Of a DNA stretch of 64,000 nt, positions 26,011 through 34,484 are shown piece after piece. The notes beneath the pieces are model-generated. The model worked only from the letters and a program-made list of their open reading frames with translations, did no database searches and had not been told where the DNA came from. Source of the stretch: Nitrincola iocasae. GTDB lineage: Bacteria; Pseudomonadota; Gammaproteobacteria; Pseudomonadales; Balneatricaceae. Position numbers and translations under genes: made by a program. Each line of letters starts with the position of its first letter. The stretch's first letter is position 1. The DNA lies in assembly GCF_008727795.1 (NCBI RefSeq), contig NZ_CP044222.1, positions 1,674,001 to 1,738,000 on the forward strand, given 5' to 3'.

Positions 26011-27177
26011 TTAGTTGTTCAGAAACAATTCGCGACCTATCAACATACGACGAATTTCGGAGGTGCCTGCACCTATCTCATAGAGTTTGGCATCACGTAA
26101 CAGACGGCCGGTAGGGTATTCGTTTATATAGCCGTTTCCACCAAGTAGCTGTATGGCATCGAGGGCGATTTGAGTGGCCATTTCAGCGGAATAAAGAATG
26201 ACACCAGCGGCATCTTTGCGGGTGGTTTCACCGCGGTCGGCTGATTGAGCAACCATGTAAACATAGGATTTAGCCGCATTCATGCGGGTATACATGTCAG
26301 CAAGTTTGCCCTGAACCAATTCGAATTCACCGATAGCCTTGCCAAACTGCTTGCGATCTCTGATATAGGGCACCACGATGTCCATGGCCGCTTGCATAAT
26401 GCCCAAGGGGCCGCCGGCCAATACCAAACGCTCATAATCCAGACCCGACATGAGTACTTTGACACCGCCGTTGAGCTGACCAAGCAGGTTCTCTTTGGCG
26501 ACCTTACAGTCCTGAAAAACCAGTTCACAGGTATTGGAACCGCGCATGCCAAGCTTGTCGAGTTTCTGTGCCTGGGTAAAACCTTCGGTACCGCGTTCAA
26601 CAATAAAGGCTGAAATGCCTTTTGCACCAGCTTGTAGATCGGTTTTGGCGTAGATCACAAAGACATGTGCATCTGGGCCGTTGGTGATCCACATCTTGTT
26701 TCCGTTGAGAACATAGTGATCACCCGCATCACGTGCGGTTAGTTTCATTGATACTACATCCGAGCCGGCATTGGGTTCAGACATAGCCAATGCACCAATA
26801 TGCTCACCAGACAGCAGCTTGGGAAGATACTTTTCTTTTTGTGCCTGGGTACCATTGCGATGAATCTGATTAACACACAGATTAGAGTGCGCACCGTAGG
26901 AGAGGGCTACGGAGGCTGACGCGCGACTGATCTCTTCCATGGCAATCACATGTGCCAGATAGCCCATGCCGGAACCACCATACTCTTCACCGACGGTGAT
27001 ACCGAGCAGGCCCATGTCACCAAATTTTTTCCAAAGATCTTCAGGAAACAGATTGGCCTGATCTATGTCAGCGGCCCGAGGCGCAATTTCAGCAGCGGCA
27101 AAATTATTGATCTGTTGGCGCAGCATATCGAGGGTTTCGCCAAGGCCAAAATTTAATTCAGAATATTGAGAGAACAT
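26011..27177 (-). CDS. liuA: Isovaleryl-CoA dehydrogenase
   Basis: 388 residues from ATG 27177. An upstream in-frame ATG at 27264 would run into the liuR coding region and adds non-conserved residues, so it was rejected. FAD-dependent acyl-CoA dehydrogenase: AMSEPNAGSDVVSMK, MWITNGPDAHV, the signature LGGNGYINEYPTGRLLRDAK and IGAGTSEIRRM. Ala-Gly replaces the Glu-Gly of short-chain enzymes before TSEIRR, and isovaleryl-CoA dehydrogenases place the catalytic Glu elsewhere. It oxidises isovaleryl-CoA to 3-methylcrotonyl-CoA with electrons passed to ETF. Confidence 0.95.
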   Translation of the reverse strand: MFSQYSELNFGLGETLDMLRQQINNFAAAEIAPRAADIDQANLFPEDLWKKFGDMGLLGITVGEEYGGSGMGYLAHVIAMEEISRASASVALSYGAHSNLCVNQIHRNGTQAQKEKYLPKLLSGEHIGALAMSEPNAGSDVVSMKLTARDAGDHYVLNGNKMWITNGPDAHVFVIYAKTDLQAGAKGISAFIVERGTEGFTQAQKLDKLGMRGSNTCELVFQDCKVAKENLLGQLNGGVKVLMSGLDYERLVLAGGPLGIMQAAMDIVVPYIRDRKQFGKAIGEFELVQGKLADMYTRMNAAKSYVYMVAQSADRGETTRKDAAGVILYSAEMATQIALDAIQLLGGNGYINEYPTGRLLRDAKLYEIGAGTSEIRRMLIGRELFLNN

Positions 27178-27199
27178 AGTGGTTACCTGTTTGTTATTA

Positions 27200-27661
27200 T
27201 TAGTGAAGCGATGCGTTTGGATTAGAATCCTGGCCAGTTTTTGGGCTGTCATGCTCTTCAGCACCTTTGTTCTGGCGTAGCTCTATCAGTGCCGCCTGAC
27301 AGCGAGATTGCGCGCTATCTAATTCAATCTTCGCCATTTGAATATCTTTTACTTGTTGTTCAAGCTGCGCCTGTTTTTGCGCAAGGGTTTCCAGCATTTT
27401 TAATAGCTGTCTTTCGCTGCCGCTTTCAGTCTCATCCCAAAGGTCAAATAGCTCACGGGATTCCGCTAGCGAAAAGCCCAGGCGCTTACCACGCAGGATA
27501 AGCTTGAGTCTGACTCTGTCTTTGGAACTGTAAATGCGTGTCTGGCCTTTTCGGTCCGGTTTAAGTAGCCCCTGATCTTCGTAAAAACGAATGCTGCGTG
27601 TAGTTACATCAAATTCGCTGGCAAGTTCGCTGATGGAATAGGTTCTTTTTTTTTGGCGCAT
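27200..27661 (-). CDS. liuR: MerR-family regulator of branched-chain catabolism (LiuR)
   Basis: 153 residues. The N-terminal winged helix of the MerR family is clear (YSISELASEFDVTTRSIRFYEDQGLL). A long dimerisation helix (about 85-135) follows, then a short polar tail without the Cys ligands of metal-sensing MerR proteins, fitting a metabolite-responsive type. It heads the liu operon, 22 bases before liuA, which is the usual place of LiuR in gammaproteobacteria. A LiuR-type operator lies about 40 bases upstream of its start, so autoregulation is likely. Confidence 0.92.
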   Translation of the reverse strand: MRQKKRTYSISELASEFDVTTRSIRFYEDQGLLKPDRKGQTRIYSSKDRVRLKLILRGKRLGFSLAESRELFDLWDETESGSERQLLKMLETLAQKQAQLEQQVKDIQMAKIELDSAQSRCQAALIELRQNKGAEEHDSPKTGQDSNPNASLH

Positions 27662-27700
27662 GGCAGTTTTCCTCTTGGTATCGCTAAAGACTACTCAAAG

Positions 27701-27716
27701 TTAACGTTAACGTAAA
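27701..27716. promoter_or_regulatory. LiuR-type operator before liuR/liuA
   Basis: TTAACGTTAACGTAAA matches the known LiuR box (TTTACGTnAACGTAAA type) and sits 40-55 bases upstream of the liuR start. The same 16 bases recur before mmsA at 36723. Confidence 0.75.
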
Positions 27717-27873
27717 GTGCATTTTTGTTTTTAGGCTATTTTGTGCTTTGTTCATATAGATAACCCTAGCAGTCAGTTGTAGTTATGAATAGTTATGGCG
27801 CCGTTTTCGGGCGTTCATGGATAGATTTGAGTATTTGTGAGTCGCTTTGCTGTTCATAAATTTTACAATTATA

Positions 27874-27887
27874 CCTTTACGTAAAGG
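27874..27887. promoter_or_regulatory. LiuR-like palindromic operator before the 27943 acyl-CoA synthetase
   Basis: CCTTTACGTAAAGG is a perfect 14-base palindrome with the same TTTACGTAAA core as the LiuR box, 56 bases before the next start. It controls the + strand side of the 281-base divergent region (27662-27942), which holds no gene. Confidence 0.6.
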
Positions 27888-27942
27888 TAAGGCTGTGATA
27901 TCAATTGCCCTAGAAAAAATATAACAAAAGAGGCAAAACAAA

Positions 27943-29583
27943 ATGAGTCGAATGGATTATTCATCTTTTTATGCCGGTTTTAGCCCCGATTCGCTGCAAG
28001 AGACCGTGTTACAAGGGAGCTGGCATTCAGGACTGAATGTTTGCGCTGAAGTGTGTGACCGTTGGGCGGCTCAGCCGGATAAGGTTGCACTGTATCATCG
28101 CGACCTGGAAGGGCAGGCGTCGCAAATGACCTTTCTGCAGTTGAGTCAGCAGGCCTCGCGTTTTGCTAATTATCTCAAGTCTATGGGTGTTGGTAAGGGG
28201 GATCGTGTGGCGGGTTTGCTGCCGCGCACCCCTGAGCTGTTGGTTGTTATACTGGGTACACTTAAAGCCGGGGCGGTGTATCAGCCGCTGTTCACGGCGT
28301 TTGGTTCAGGAGCCATTGAGTACCGCTTGCAACAGGCGGCTACGCGCCTGATCGTTACTGATGCCACTAACTTTCCTAAGTTGCAGGAGGTGAAGGCTTG
28401 TCCGGCTGTGCTTTGTGTTCAACCCTTGGAAGGGCAGGCTGCTGCTGATTTTGATAAGGTTTTGGCAGTTGAGTCCAGTGATTTCGAGGCGGTCATGATC
28501 AGTGGTGATGATCCCTTTTTGCAGATGTTTACCTCTGGTACGGTGGGTAAGTCGAAGGGCGTGGCGGTGCCTGCCAGGGCATTGCTGTCCTTTTATATCT
28601 ATATGAAATATGCCATCGACTTGCAGCCTGAAGATACCTACTGGAATGTGGCCGATCCTGGGTGGGCCTACGGTCTTTATTATGCGGTGATCGGTCCTTT
28701 GTTGTTGGGCCATGCCACGCACTTCAATCAACAGGGTTTTACCCCTGAAACTACCTATCAAATGATTCATCAGTTTGCTATTACCAATCTGGCTGCCGCG
28801 CCGACAGCCTATCGTTTGCTGATGGCGCATGATGGCGTGTTGCCAGAAGATGAGTCATTGGGGTTGCGGGTTGCCAGTAGTGCGGGCGAGCCGTTAAACC
28901 CTGAGGTAATTAACTGGGTGGCCAGGCGGTTGGGTTGTCCGGTGATGGATCATTATGGCCAGACTGAAACCGGTATGACTTGTTGTAATTTCCACACCCT
29001 GAAGCATCCAGAGCGCATCGGCTCTATGGGGTATTCGATGCCGGGTCATCGCGTTGTTGCGCTGGATGATGCTTTTAATGAAGTTGCAGAGGGCGAAACA
29101 GGTCAGTTAGCTGTGGATTTACAGCAGTCACCGCTGTTTTTCTTTGATGGCTATACCTGGGCCGAAAAGCATCCTTTTGCCGGTCAGTATTATCTGACGG
29201 GTGATATGGTTTTCTGTCATGGTGATGGGGGTTACTCCTTTACCGGTCGTGATGATGACATTATTACCACGGCTGGCTACCGGGTGGGTCCAGCTGATAT
29301 TGAAAGTACGCTGCTGGAGCATCCTTCGGTGGCTGAATCCGGTGTTGTCGGTAAGCCTGATGATGAACGCGGTTCAATCATCAAGGCTTTCGTGGTGATT
29401 AAATCAGGCTTCGATCCACTTGATTCATTGAAAGATGAGTTGCAGGCGCTGGTACGCAAGCGTTTATCGGCACATGCGTTTCCACGAGAGATAGAGTTCG
29501 TTGATGAATTGCCTAAAACACCCAGTGGCAAGATTCAGCGCTTTGTTCTTCGTCAATTGGCGTCAGGATTATCGCCAGGTTAA
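27943..29583 (+). CDS. AMP-dependent acyl-CoA synthetase, acetyl/medium-chain type
   Basis: 546 residues in the ANL family. The P-loop is FTSGTVGKSKGV, with Val and Ser replacing the usual Thr and Pro of TSGTTGxPKG. The adenylate motif is YGQTETGMTCCN, the hinge region is DIITTAGYRVGPADIES, and the catalytic Lys is in KTPSGKIQR. DPGWAYGLYYAVIGPLLLG is typical of AcsA-like ligases for short or medium acids. Together with the LiuR-like operator upstream and the Liv-type importer downstream, a branched short-chain acid such as isovalerate or isobutyrate is a fair guess. Confidence 0.88.
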   Translation: MSRMDYSSFYAGFSPDSLQETVLQGSWHSGLNVCAEVCDRWAAQPDKVALYHRDLEGQASQMTFLQLSQQASRFANYLKSMGVGKGDRVAGLLPRTPELLVVILGTLKAGAVYQPLFTAFGSGAIEYRLQQAATRLIVTDATNFPKLQEVKACPAVLCVQPLEGQAAADFDKVLAVESSDFEAVMISGDDPFLQMFTSGTVGKSKGVAVPARALLSFYIYMKYAIDLQPEDTYWNVADPGWAYGLYYAVIGPLLLGHATHFNQQGFTPETTYQMIHQFAITNLAAAPTAYRLLMAHDGVLPEDESLGLRVASSAGEPLNPEVINWVARRLGCPVMDHYGQTETGMTCCNFHTLKHPERIGSMGYSMPGHRVVALDDAFNEVAEGETGQLAVDLQQSPLFFFDGYTWAEKHPFAGQYYLTGDMVFCHGDGGYSFTGRDDDIITTAGYRVGPADIESTLLEHPSVAESGVVGKPDDERGSIIKAFVVIKSGFDPLDSLKDELQALVRKRLSAHAFPREIEFVDELPKTPSGKIQRFVLRQLASGLSPG

Positions 29584-29590
29584 ATTTGCG

Positions 29591-29606
29591 CTTACGTAAA
29601 TATAAG
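29591..29606. promoter_or_regulatory. LiuR-like operator before the branched-chain ABC operon
   Basis: CTTACGTAAATATAAG shares the TTACGTAAA core and is a near-palindrome (CTTA...TAAG ends). It lies in the 66-base gap before livG, so it could drive the transporter separately from the synthetase. Confidence 0.5.
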
Positions 29607-29649
29607 TTGGCTGCGGGTCTACAACAATAACAAGAGGCTGCACAAGTAT

Positions 29650-30423
29650 ATGAGTTCTGAATTCGTTTTAGAAACCCGAAATCTTGTTAAAGAGTTCAAG
29701 GGGTTTACGGCGGTTGATGATGTCAATCTAAAAGTTCGTCGAGGACATATTCACGCCCTGATTGGTCCTAATGGTGCTGGAAAAACTACGTTTTTTAATC
29801 TGCTGACCAAGTTCCTGATCCCGACACGAGGACAAATTCTATTTAATGAGCAAGATATTACTTCGATGAAGTCCGCCGCTATTGCGAGGATGGGTATTAT
29901 TCGTTCTTTTCAGATATCAGCTGTGTTTCCGCATATGACGGCTTTGGAAAATGTCAGGGTGGCTTTGCAGCGCTTCGAGGGGGGGAGTTTTCATTTCTGG
30001 AAAAGTGAGAAAACCCTTAATAAATTAAATCAAAAAGCTTATGCACTATTGGAATCAGTCGGTCTGGAGACCTTTGCTGATACCGTCACCGTTGAGCTCT
30101 CTTACGGGCGCAAGCGTGCGTTGGAATTAGCCACTACCCTGGCGATGGAGCCTGAACTGGTATTGCTGGATGAGCCTACTCAGGGTATGGGGCATGAAGA
30201 TGTTGATCGTGTTGTCGAGCTGATTCGCAAGGCCGCTGAGGGACGTACGGTGTTAATGGTTGAGCATAATTTGAGTGTAGTCAGTAAATTATGTGACCAG
30301 ATAACGGTGCTAACCCGGGGAGCCGTGCTTACAGAAGGTGATTACAAAGCTGTATCTGAAAACCCTGATGTAAAAGAAGCCTATATGGGCAGTGAGTCAG
30401 CCGCTGTAGAGAGGGCTCACTAA
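29650..30423 (+). CDS. livG: Branched-chain-type ABC transporter ATPase, LivG family
   Basis: 257 residues. Walker A GPNGAGKTT (about 37-45) is intact, the signature is the degenerate LSYGRKRALELA of the LivG branch, and Walker B is LVLLDEPTQGM with switch His in MVEHNL. It energises import with LivF, LivH and LivM. Stop and next start overlap by one base (TAATG). The LSYG signature in place of LSGGQ is normal for this subfamily. Confidence 0.92.
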   Translation: MSSEFVLETRNLVKEFKGFTAVDDVNLKVRRGHIHALIGPNGAGKTTFFNLLTKFLIPTRGQILFNEQDITSMKSAAIARMGIIRSFQISAVFPHMTALENVRVALQRFEGGSFHFWKSEKTLNKLNQKAYALLESVGLETFADTVTVELSYGRKRALELATTLAMEPELVLLDEPTQGMGHEDVDRVVELIRKAAEGRTVLMVEHNLSVVSKLCDQITVLTRGAVLTEGDYKAVSENPDVKEAYMGSESAAVERAH

Positions 30424-31145
30424 TGTCTGATTCAATAAAACCCAACTACGAACAATTAAAAGTAACCGATCTGCATGCCTTTTATGGTGAATCTCATATT
30501 CTGCATGGCATCGATTTATTGGTGCGCAGGGGGGAGTTGGTAACGCTATTGGGGCGCAATGGGGCAGGTCGAAGTACCACGCTTAAGTCCATCATGAATA
30601 TGGTAGGAAGCCGTACGGGTTCCATCATGATTAACGGCCGTGAAACGATTGATACCCAGGCCCATCATATTGCACGGTTGGGGGTGGGCTACTGCCCGGA
30701 AGAACGCGGTATTTTTGCCAGTCTGAATGTGGAAGAAAATCTGTTGCTGCCACCTACAGTACGTAGTGATGGTGTGAGTCTGGAAGAAATCTACGCCATG
30801 TTCCCGAACCTTTACGAGCGACGCTTCAGTCAGGGTACGCGTTTATCAGGTGGTGAACAGCAGATGCTGGCCATGGCACGGATTCTGCGAACCGGTGCAA
30901 ACCTGTTGTTGCTGGACGAAATTACCGAAGGTCTGGCCCCTGTTATTGTGCAAAAGTTGGCTGAAGTGCTGATCAAACTGAAGGAAAAGGGGCTCACCAT
31001 CATCCTGGTTGAGCAAAACTTTCGTTTTGCGGCTCCACTGGCTGATCGACATTATCTGATGGAGCATGGCCAGATTGTTGAAGAAATCCATGCCTCGGAG
31101 CTGAATTCAAAACAGGAATTACTGAATACCTATCTTGGTGTATGA
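30423..31145 (+). CDS. livF: Branched-chain-type ABC transporter ATPase, LivF family, with Lys-to-Arg Walker A
   Basis: 240 residues. Signature motif LSGGEQQMLAMARIL and Walker B LLLLDEITEGL are intact. Walker A reads GRNGAGRST (44-52): the ATP-binding Lys is replaced by Arg50, encoded by CGA at 30570-30572. Its partner LivG has a normal Walker A, so the pair may have one catalytically weak site, as in other asymmetric ABC importers. The stop region overlaps a possible upstream start of the receptor gene. Otherwise length and motifs are ordinary for LivF. Confidence 0.9.
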   Translation: MSDSIKPNYEQLKVTDLHAFYGESHILHGIDLLVRRGELVTLLGRNGAGRSTTLKSIMNMVGSRTGSIMINGRETIDTQAHHIARLGVGYCPEERGIFASLNVEENLLLPPTVRSDGVSLEEIYAMFPNLYERRFSQGTRLSGGEQQMLAMARILRTGANLLLLDEITEGLAPVIVQKLAEVLIKLKEKGLTIILVEQNFRFAAPLADRHYLMEHGQIVEEIHASELNSKQELLNTYLGV

Positions 31146-31255
31146 CGAGAATGGTCAATGTGTTGGGGTTATTCACGGCACTGACAGATGCTTTGCAACA
31201 CGCGAGTTTTAACGTTCATAAAAATAAAAAGCCAATAGGGCAATGGAGACAAACA

Positions 31256-32467
31256 ATGAAACTAATAAAAAAAATTCTAACGACTGCAGTTACCTCTGCC
31301 ATGCTAGCTGGTTCTGCCCAGGCCGCTATTTCAGATAATGAGGTGCGTATAGGCTATCTAGCTGATATGTCCGGTACCTACCGTGATTTGGCTGGTCCTA
31401 ATGGGCTTACCGCGTTGGAAATGGCCGTTGAGGATTTTGGTGGGCAGGTCAACGGAGCCGCAATCAAGATTGTCAGTGCGGATGATCGTAACAGTCCTGA
31501 TGTGGCATCAAGCACGGTGCGCCAGTGGGTGGAGGCTGATGGTGTGGATATGGTCGCCGGTTTAGTGGCTTCATCTGTCTCGATTGCAGCCACCCGAATT
31601 CTTGAGCAAAGTGATAAGTTGGGCATAGTGTCGGGTTCTGCTGCTTCAAGTATTACTAATGAGCATTGCACGCCTAACCATATTCACTATGTTTACGATA
31701 CCTACCCGTTGGCTAATGGTACCGCGCAGGCTGTTGTTCAGGAAGGCGGGGATAGCTGGTTTATTCTGACGGCTGATTACGCGTTTGGTCATGCGCTCGA
31801 AGGCGATGTTGAGAAAGTAGTGACTGATAATGGCGGTACGGTAATGCAGAAAGTACGCCACCCTTTCCCGACCGGAGATTTCTCTTCATTTATTCTGCAG
31901 GCTCAAAGTTCAGGGGCCAAGGTTGTCGCTTTAGCTAATGCTGGCTCTGATACCACCAATGCCATTACTACAGCGGGTGAGTTTGGGCTGACTCAGTCTG
32001 GGCAGACCTTGGCCGCGTTGCTGCTGTTCCTGACTGATGTACATGCGCTGGGTGTTGATGCCGCACAAGGTATCCAGCTAACTACCGGTTGGTATTGGGA
32101 TATGGATGAGGATGCAAGGGCCTGGTCTGATCGTTTTATCGAGAAAACTGGCGTTCGTCCAACCATGGTGCATGCCGGTATTTACTCCAGCACGATGCAC
32201 TATCTGAATGCGGTTAAAGAAAGTGCTACAGATGACACTCAGACAGTTCGTCAGCAGATGATGGATACGCCAATTAACGATATGTTTGCTAAGGGTGGCG
32301 TTATTCGTGAAGACGGCCGCATGGTTCATGATATGTACCTGGCTCAGGTGAAAACGCCAGCTGAATCTACTAACGAATGGGATCTTTATAATATTGTCCG
32401 CACAATTCCAGCTGAAGAGGCTTATCGTCCACTTTCTGAAAGTCAATGCAAGTTAGTGAATAACTAA
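31256..32467 (+). CDS. Periplasmic substrate-binding protein of the Liv-type ABC importer
   Basis: 403 residues from ATG 31256, which is preceded by GGAG and begins a classical signal peptide (MKLIKKILTTAVTSAMLAGS, then AQA cleavage). Starting at 31142 would bury the signal peptide, so that start was rejected. It is a type I periplasmic binding protein (Peripla_BP_6): VRIGYLADMSGTYRDLAGPNG at the mature N-terminus, KIVSADDRNSPDVA, and GTVMQKVRHPFPTGDFSSF. It delivers an amino acid, amide or short acid to LivH/LivM. A 23-base hairpin follows, separating it from the permeases. Confidence 0.92.
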   Translation: MKLIKKILTTAVTSAMLAGSAQAAISDNEVRIGYLADMSGTYRDLAGPNGLTALEMAVEDFGGQVNGAAIKIVSADDRNSPDVASSTVRQWVEADGVDMVAGLVASSVSIAATRILEQSDKLGIVSGSAASSITNEHCTPNHIHYVYDTYPLANGTAQAVVQEGGDSWFILTADYAFGHALEGDVEKVVTDNGGTVMQKVRHPFPTGDFSSFILQAQSSGAKVVALANAGSDTTNAITTAGEFGLTQSGQTLAALLLFLTDVHALGVDAAQGIQLTTGWYWDMDEDARAWSDRFIEKTGVRPTMVHAGIYSSTMHYLNAVKESATDDTQTVRQQMMDTPINDMFAKGGVIREDGRMVHDMYLAQVKTPAESTNEWDLYNIVRTIPAEEAYRPLSESQCKLVNN

Positions 32468-32477
32468 ACTGTATGAG

Positions 32478-32500
32478 TCACGCCCTTTCAGAGGGCGTGA
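32478..32500 (+). terminator. Hairpin between receptor and permease genes
   Basis: TCACGCCCT (32478-32486) and AGGGCGTGA (32492-32500) are perfect 9-bp arms with a 5-base loop. No T-run follows, so it probably stabilises the receptor mRNA end or attenuates permease expression, as common in ABC operons. Confidence 0.6.
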
Positions 32501-32551
32501 TCCTTGCCTGGCATTAGCGCCAGTGGGTTACATTCAAGTGGGATTTACATT

Positions 32552-33439
32552 ATGAGCATGATATTCGGAGTGCCGGTGGCTGTACTCTCCGGTCAGCTGT
32601 TGCTTGGGCTTATCAACGGTGCATTCTATGCCTTGCTAAGTTTAGGGTTGGCGGTAATCTTTGGTCTACTGAAGATTATTAACTTTGCACACGGTGCATT
32701 TTATATGCTGGGTGCATTGTGTACGGTGGTTTTGTTTGACAGCCTCGGTGTCAATTATTGGGTGGCCCTGATTCTTGCACCTTTATTGGTGGGTATTTTC
32801 GGTATTTTTATCGAGTATTTTTTACTTCGGAAGATTGCCAATGCGGACCACATATATAGCTTGCTGTTAACCTTTGGGCTGGCACTGGTTATTCAGGGCG
32901 TCTTCACCAATATTTACGGTGTATCTGGCTTACGTTATGCCATACCCGATGTATTTAAGGGGGGGGTTAACCTTGGGTTTATGTTCCTGCCTTACTACCG
33001 GGCCTGGGTCATACTGGCCGCGCTGGTTATCTGTTTTGGCACCTGGTTTATGATAGAGAAGACCAAGTTAGGTTCCTATTTGCGCGCGGGAACGGAAAAC
33101 TCTCAGTTAATGCAGGCCTTTGGCATTAACGTACCCTTACTGGTTAGTCTGACTTACGGATTCGGGGTCATGCTTGCTGCGTTTGCCGGTGTGTTGGCGG
33201 CACCTATCTACTCTGTCACTCCGGTCATGGGTGGCAATATTCTGATTATCGTTTTTGCCGTTGTGGTTATTGGCGGTATGGGGTCGATTATCGGCGCCGT
33301 GATCACGGGGTTGGCGATGGGGATCATTGAAGGCTTAACCAAAGTATTTTATCCCGAAGCCTCCAGTACCGTTATTTTCCTTGTCATGGTTTTAGTCTTG
33401 TTGGTGCGTCCGGCAGGTTTATTCGGTAAGGAGGCATAA
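32552..33439 (+). CDS. livH: Branched-chain-type ABC transporter permease, LivH family
   Basis: 295 residues from ATG 32552. The ATG is preceded by GTGGGA; the earlier in-frame start at 32504 overlaps the hairpin end and adds hydrophilic residues unlike LivH. About eight membrane helices. The family pattern LINGAFYALLSLGLAVIFGLLKIINFAHGAFYM occurs within residues 18-50, and the GGMGSIIGAVITGLAMG coupling region near 245. Partner of LivM in the membrane channel. Confidence 0.92.
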   Translation: MSMIFGVPVAVLSGQLLLGLINGAFYALLSLGLAVIFGLLKIINFAHGAFYMLGALCTVVLFDSLGVNYWVALILAPLLVGIFGIFIEYFLLRKIANADHIYSLLLTFGLALVIQGVFTNIYGVSGLRYAIPDVFKGGVNLGFMFLPYYRAWVILAALVICFGTWFMIEKTKLGSYLRAGTENSQLMQAFGINVPLLVSLTYGFGVMLAAFAGVLAAPIYSVTPVMGGNILIIVFAVVVIGGMGSIIGAVITGLAMGIIEGLTKVFYPEASSTVIFLVMVLVLLVRPAGLFGKEA

Positions 33440-33441
33440 TC

Positions 33442-34437
33442 ATGTCGACTAGAGTATCTGAAAGCAGTTCGCGTAAGCATTATATTGCGACCAAACAGCG
33501 TGAAGAGCGTCGTAACCTGATGATCTATGCATTTCTGGTTGTACTGGCCCTGATTGCGCCTTTAATTATTTACCCCGTGTTTTTGATGAAAATTCTATGC
33601 TTCGCATTATTTGCGGTAGCGTTCAATCTGCTGCTGGGTTACGTGGGGTTATTGTCTTTTGGTCATGCAGCCTTTTTGGCTACGGGGGGCTATACAACTG
33701 GCTACTTGCTAAGCACCTATTCTGGTTTTACTCCGGAGTTGGCTATTCTGATAGGGACTATTGCTTCTACATTATTAGGGCTCGGCTTTGGGCTATTGGC
33801 TATTCGTCGTCAGGGTATTTACTTTGCGATGATTACATTGGCTTTGGCTCAGTTAGTGTTTTTCTTCTATGTGCAATCCTCTTTTACCGGCGGGGAAGAT
33901 GGCTTGCATGGTGTACCTCGCGGAAAACTGTTGGGAATTATTGATCTACAAAACAATTTTGCTATGTATTATTTTGTTTTGGCGGTATTCATCTTTGGTT
34001 TTGCATTAGTGCATCGGATGGTGCATTCCCCTTATGGACATGTTTTAAAAGCCATTAAAGAAAATGAGCCACGGGCTACTTCGCTGGGCTACAACGTAGA
34101 TCAATATAAATTGGTGGCGTTTGTAGTGTCGGCAGGTCTGGCAGGCCTTGCGGGCTCGGTTAAAACCATCGTATTTCAGTTGGCTTCGTTGAATGACGCG
34201 CATTGGCACATGTCCGGTGAAGTGATCCTGATGACGTTGTTGGGGGGTGTTGGAACGTTGTTGGGGCCAGTGGTAGGCGCTACTTTTGTGATCAGTCTGG
34301 AGCATCAGTTATCTCAGAGCGCTTTGGGTGACTGGGTTAACGTGATACTGGGCGTTATTTTCATACTCTGTGTGCTGGCCTTCCGCGCCGGTATTGTGGG
34401 TGAGTTGCAGCGATTCTTTAAAAAGAATTTCAAATAA
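33442..34437 (+). CDS. livM: Branched-chain-type ABC transporter permease, LivM family
   Basis: 331 residues, about nine membrane helices. LivM hallmarks are FNLLLGYVGLLSFGHAAF, AIRRQGIYFAMITLALAQ, and GGVGTLLGPVVGATFV near the C-terminus. A charged cytoplasmic N-terminus of about 28 residues precedes the first helix. It begins two bases after livH and completes the importer (LivG, LivF, receptor, LivH, LivM). Confidence 0.93.
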   Translation: MSTRVSESSSRKHYIATKQREERRNLMIYAFLVVLALIAPLIIYPVFLMKILCFALFAVAFNLLLGYVGLLSFGHAAFLATGGYTTGYLLSTYSGFTPELAILIGTIASTLLGLGFGLLAIRRQGIYFAMITLALAQLVFFFYVQSSFTGGEDGLHGVPRGKLLGIIDLQNNFAMYYFVLAVFIFGFALVHRMVHSPYGHVLKAIKENEPRATSLGYNVDQYKLVAFVVSAGLAGLAGSVKTIVFQLASLNDAHWHMSGEVILMTLLGGVGTLLGPVVGATFVISLEHQLSQSALGDWVNVILGVIFILCVLAFRAGIVGELQRFFKKNFK

Positions 34438-34484
34438 GTTGCGTGTTTGCAGTCAATTAAATAACCAGAAATAACGGGACTGAT

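Noticed and set aside
30420..31255. Alternative receptor start at 31142 overlapping livF
   Set aside because: It would place 38 polar residues before a classical signal peptide; ATG 31256 has its own GGAG site.
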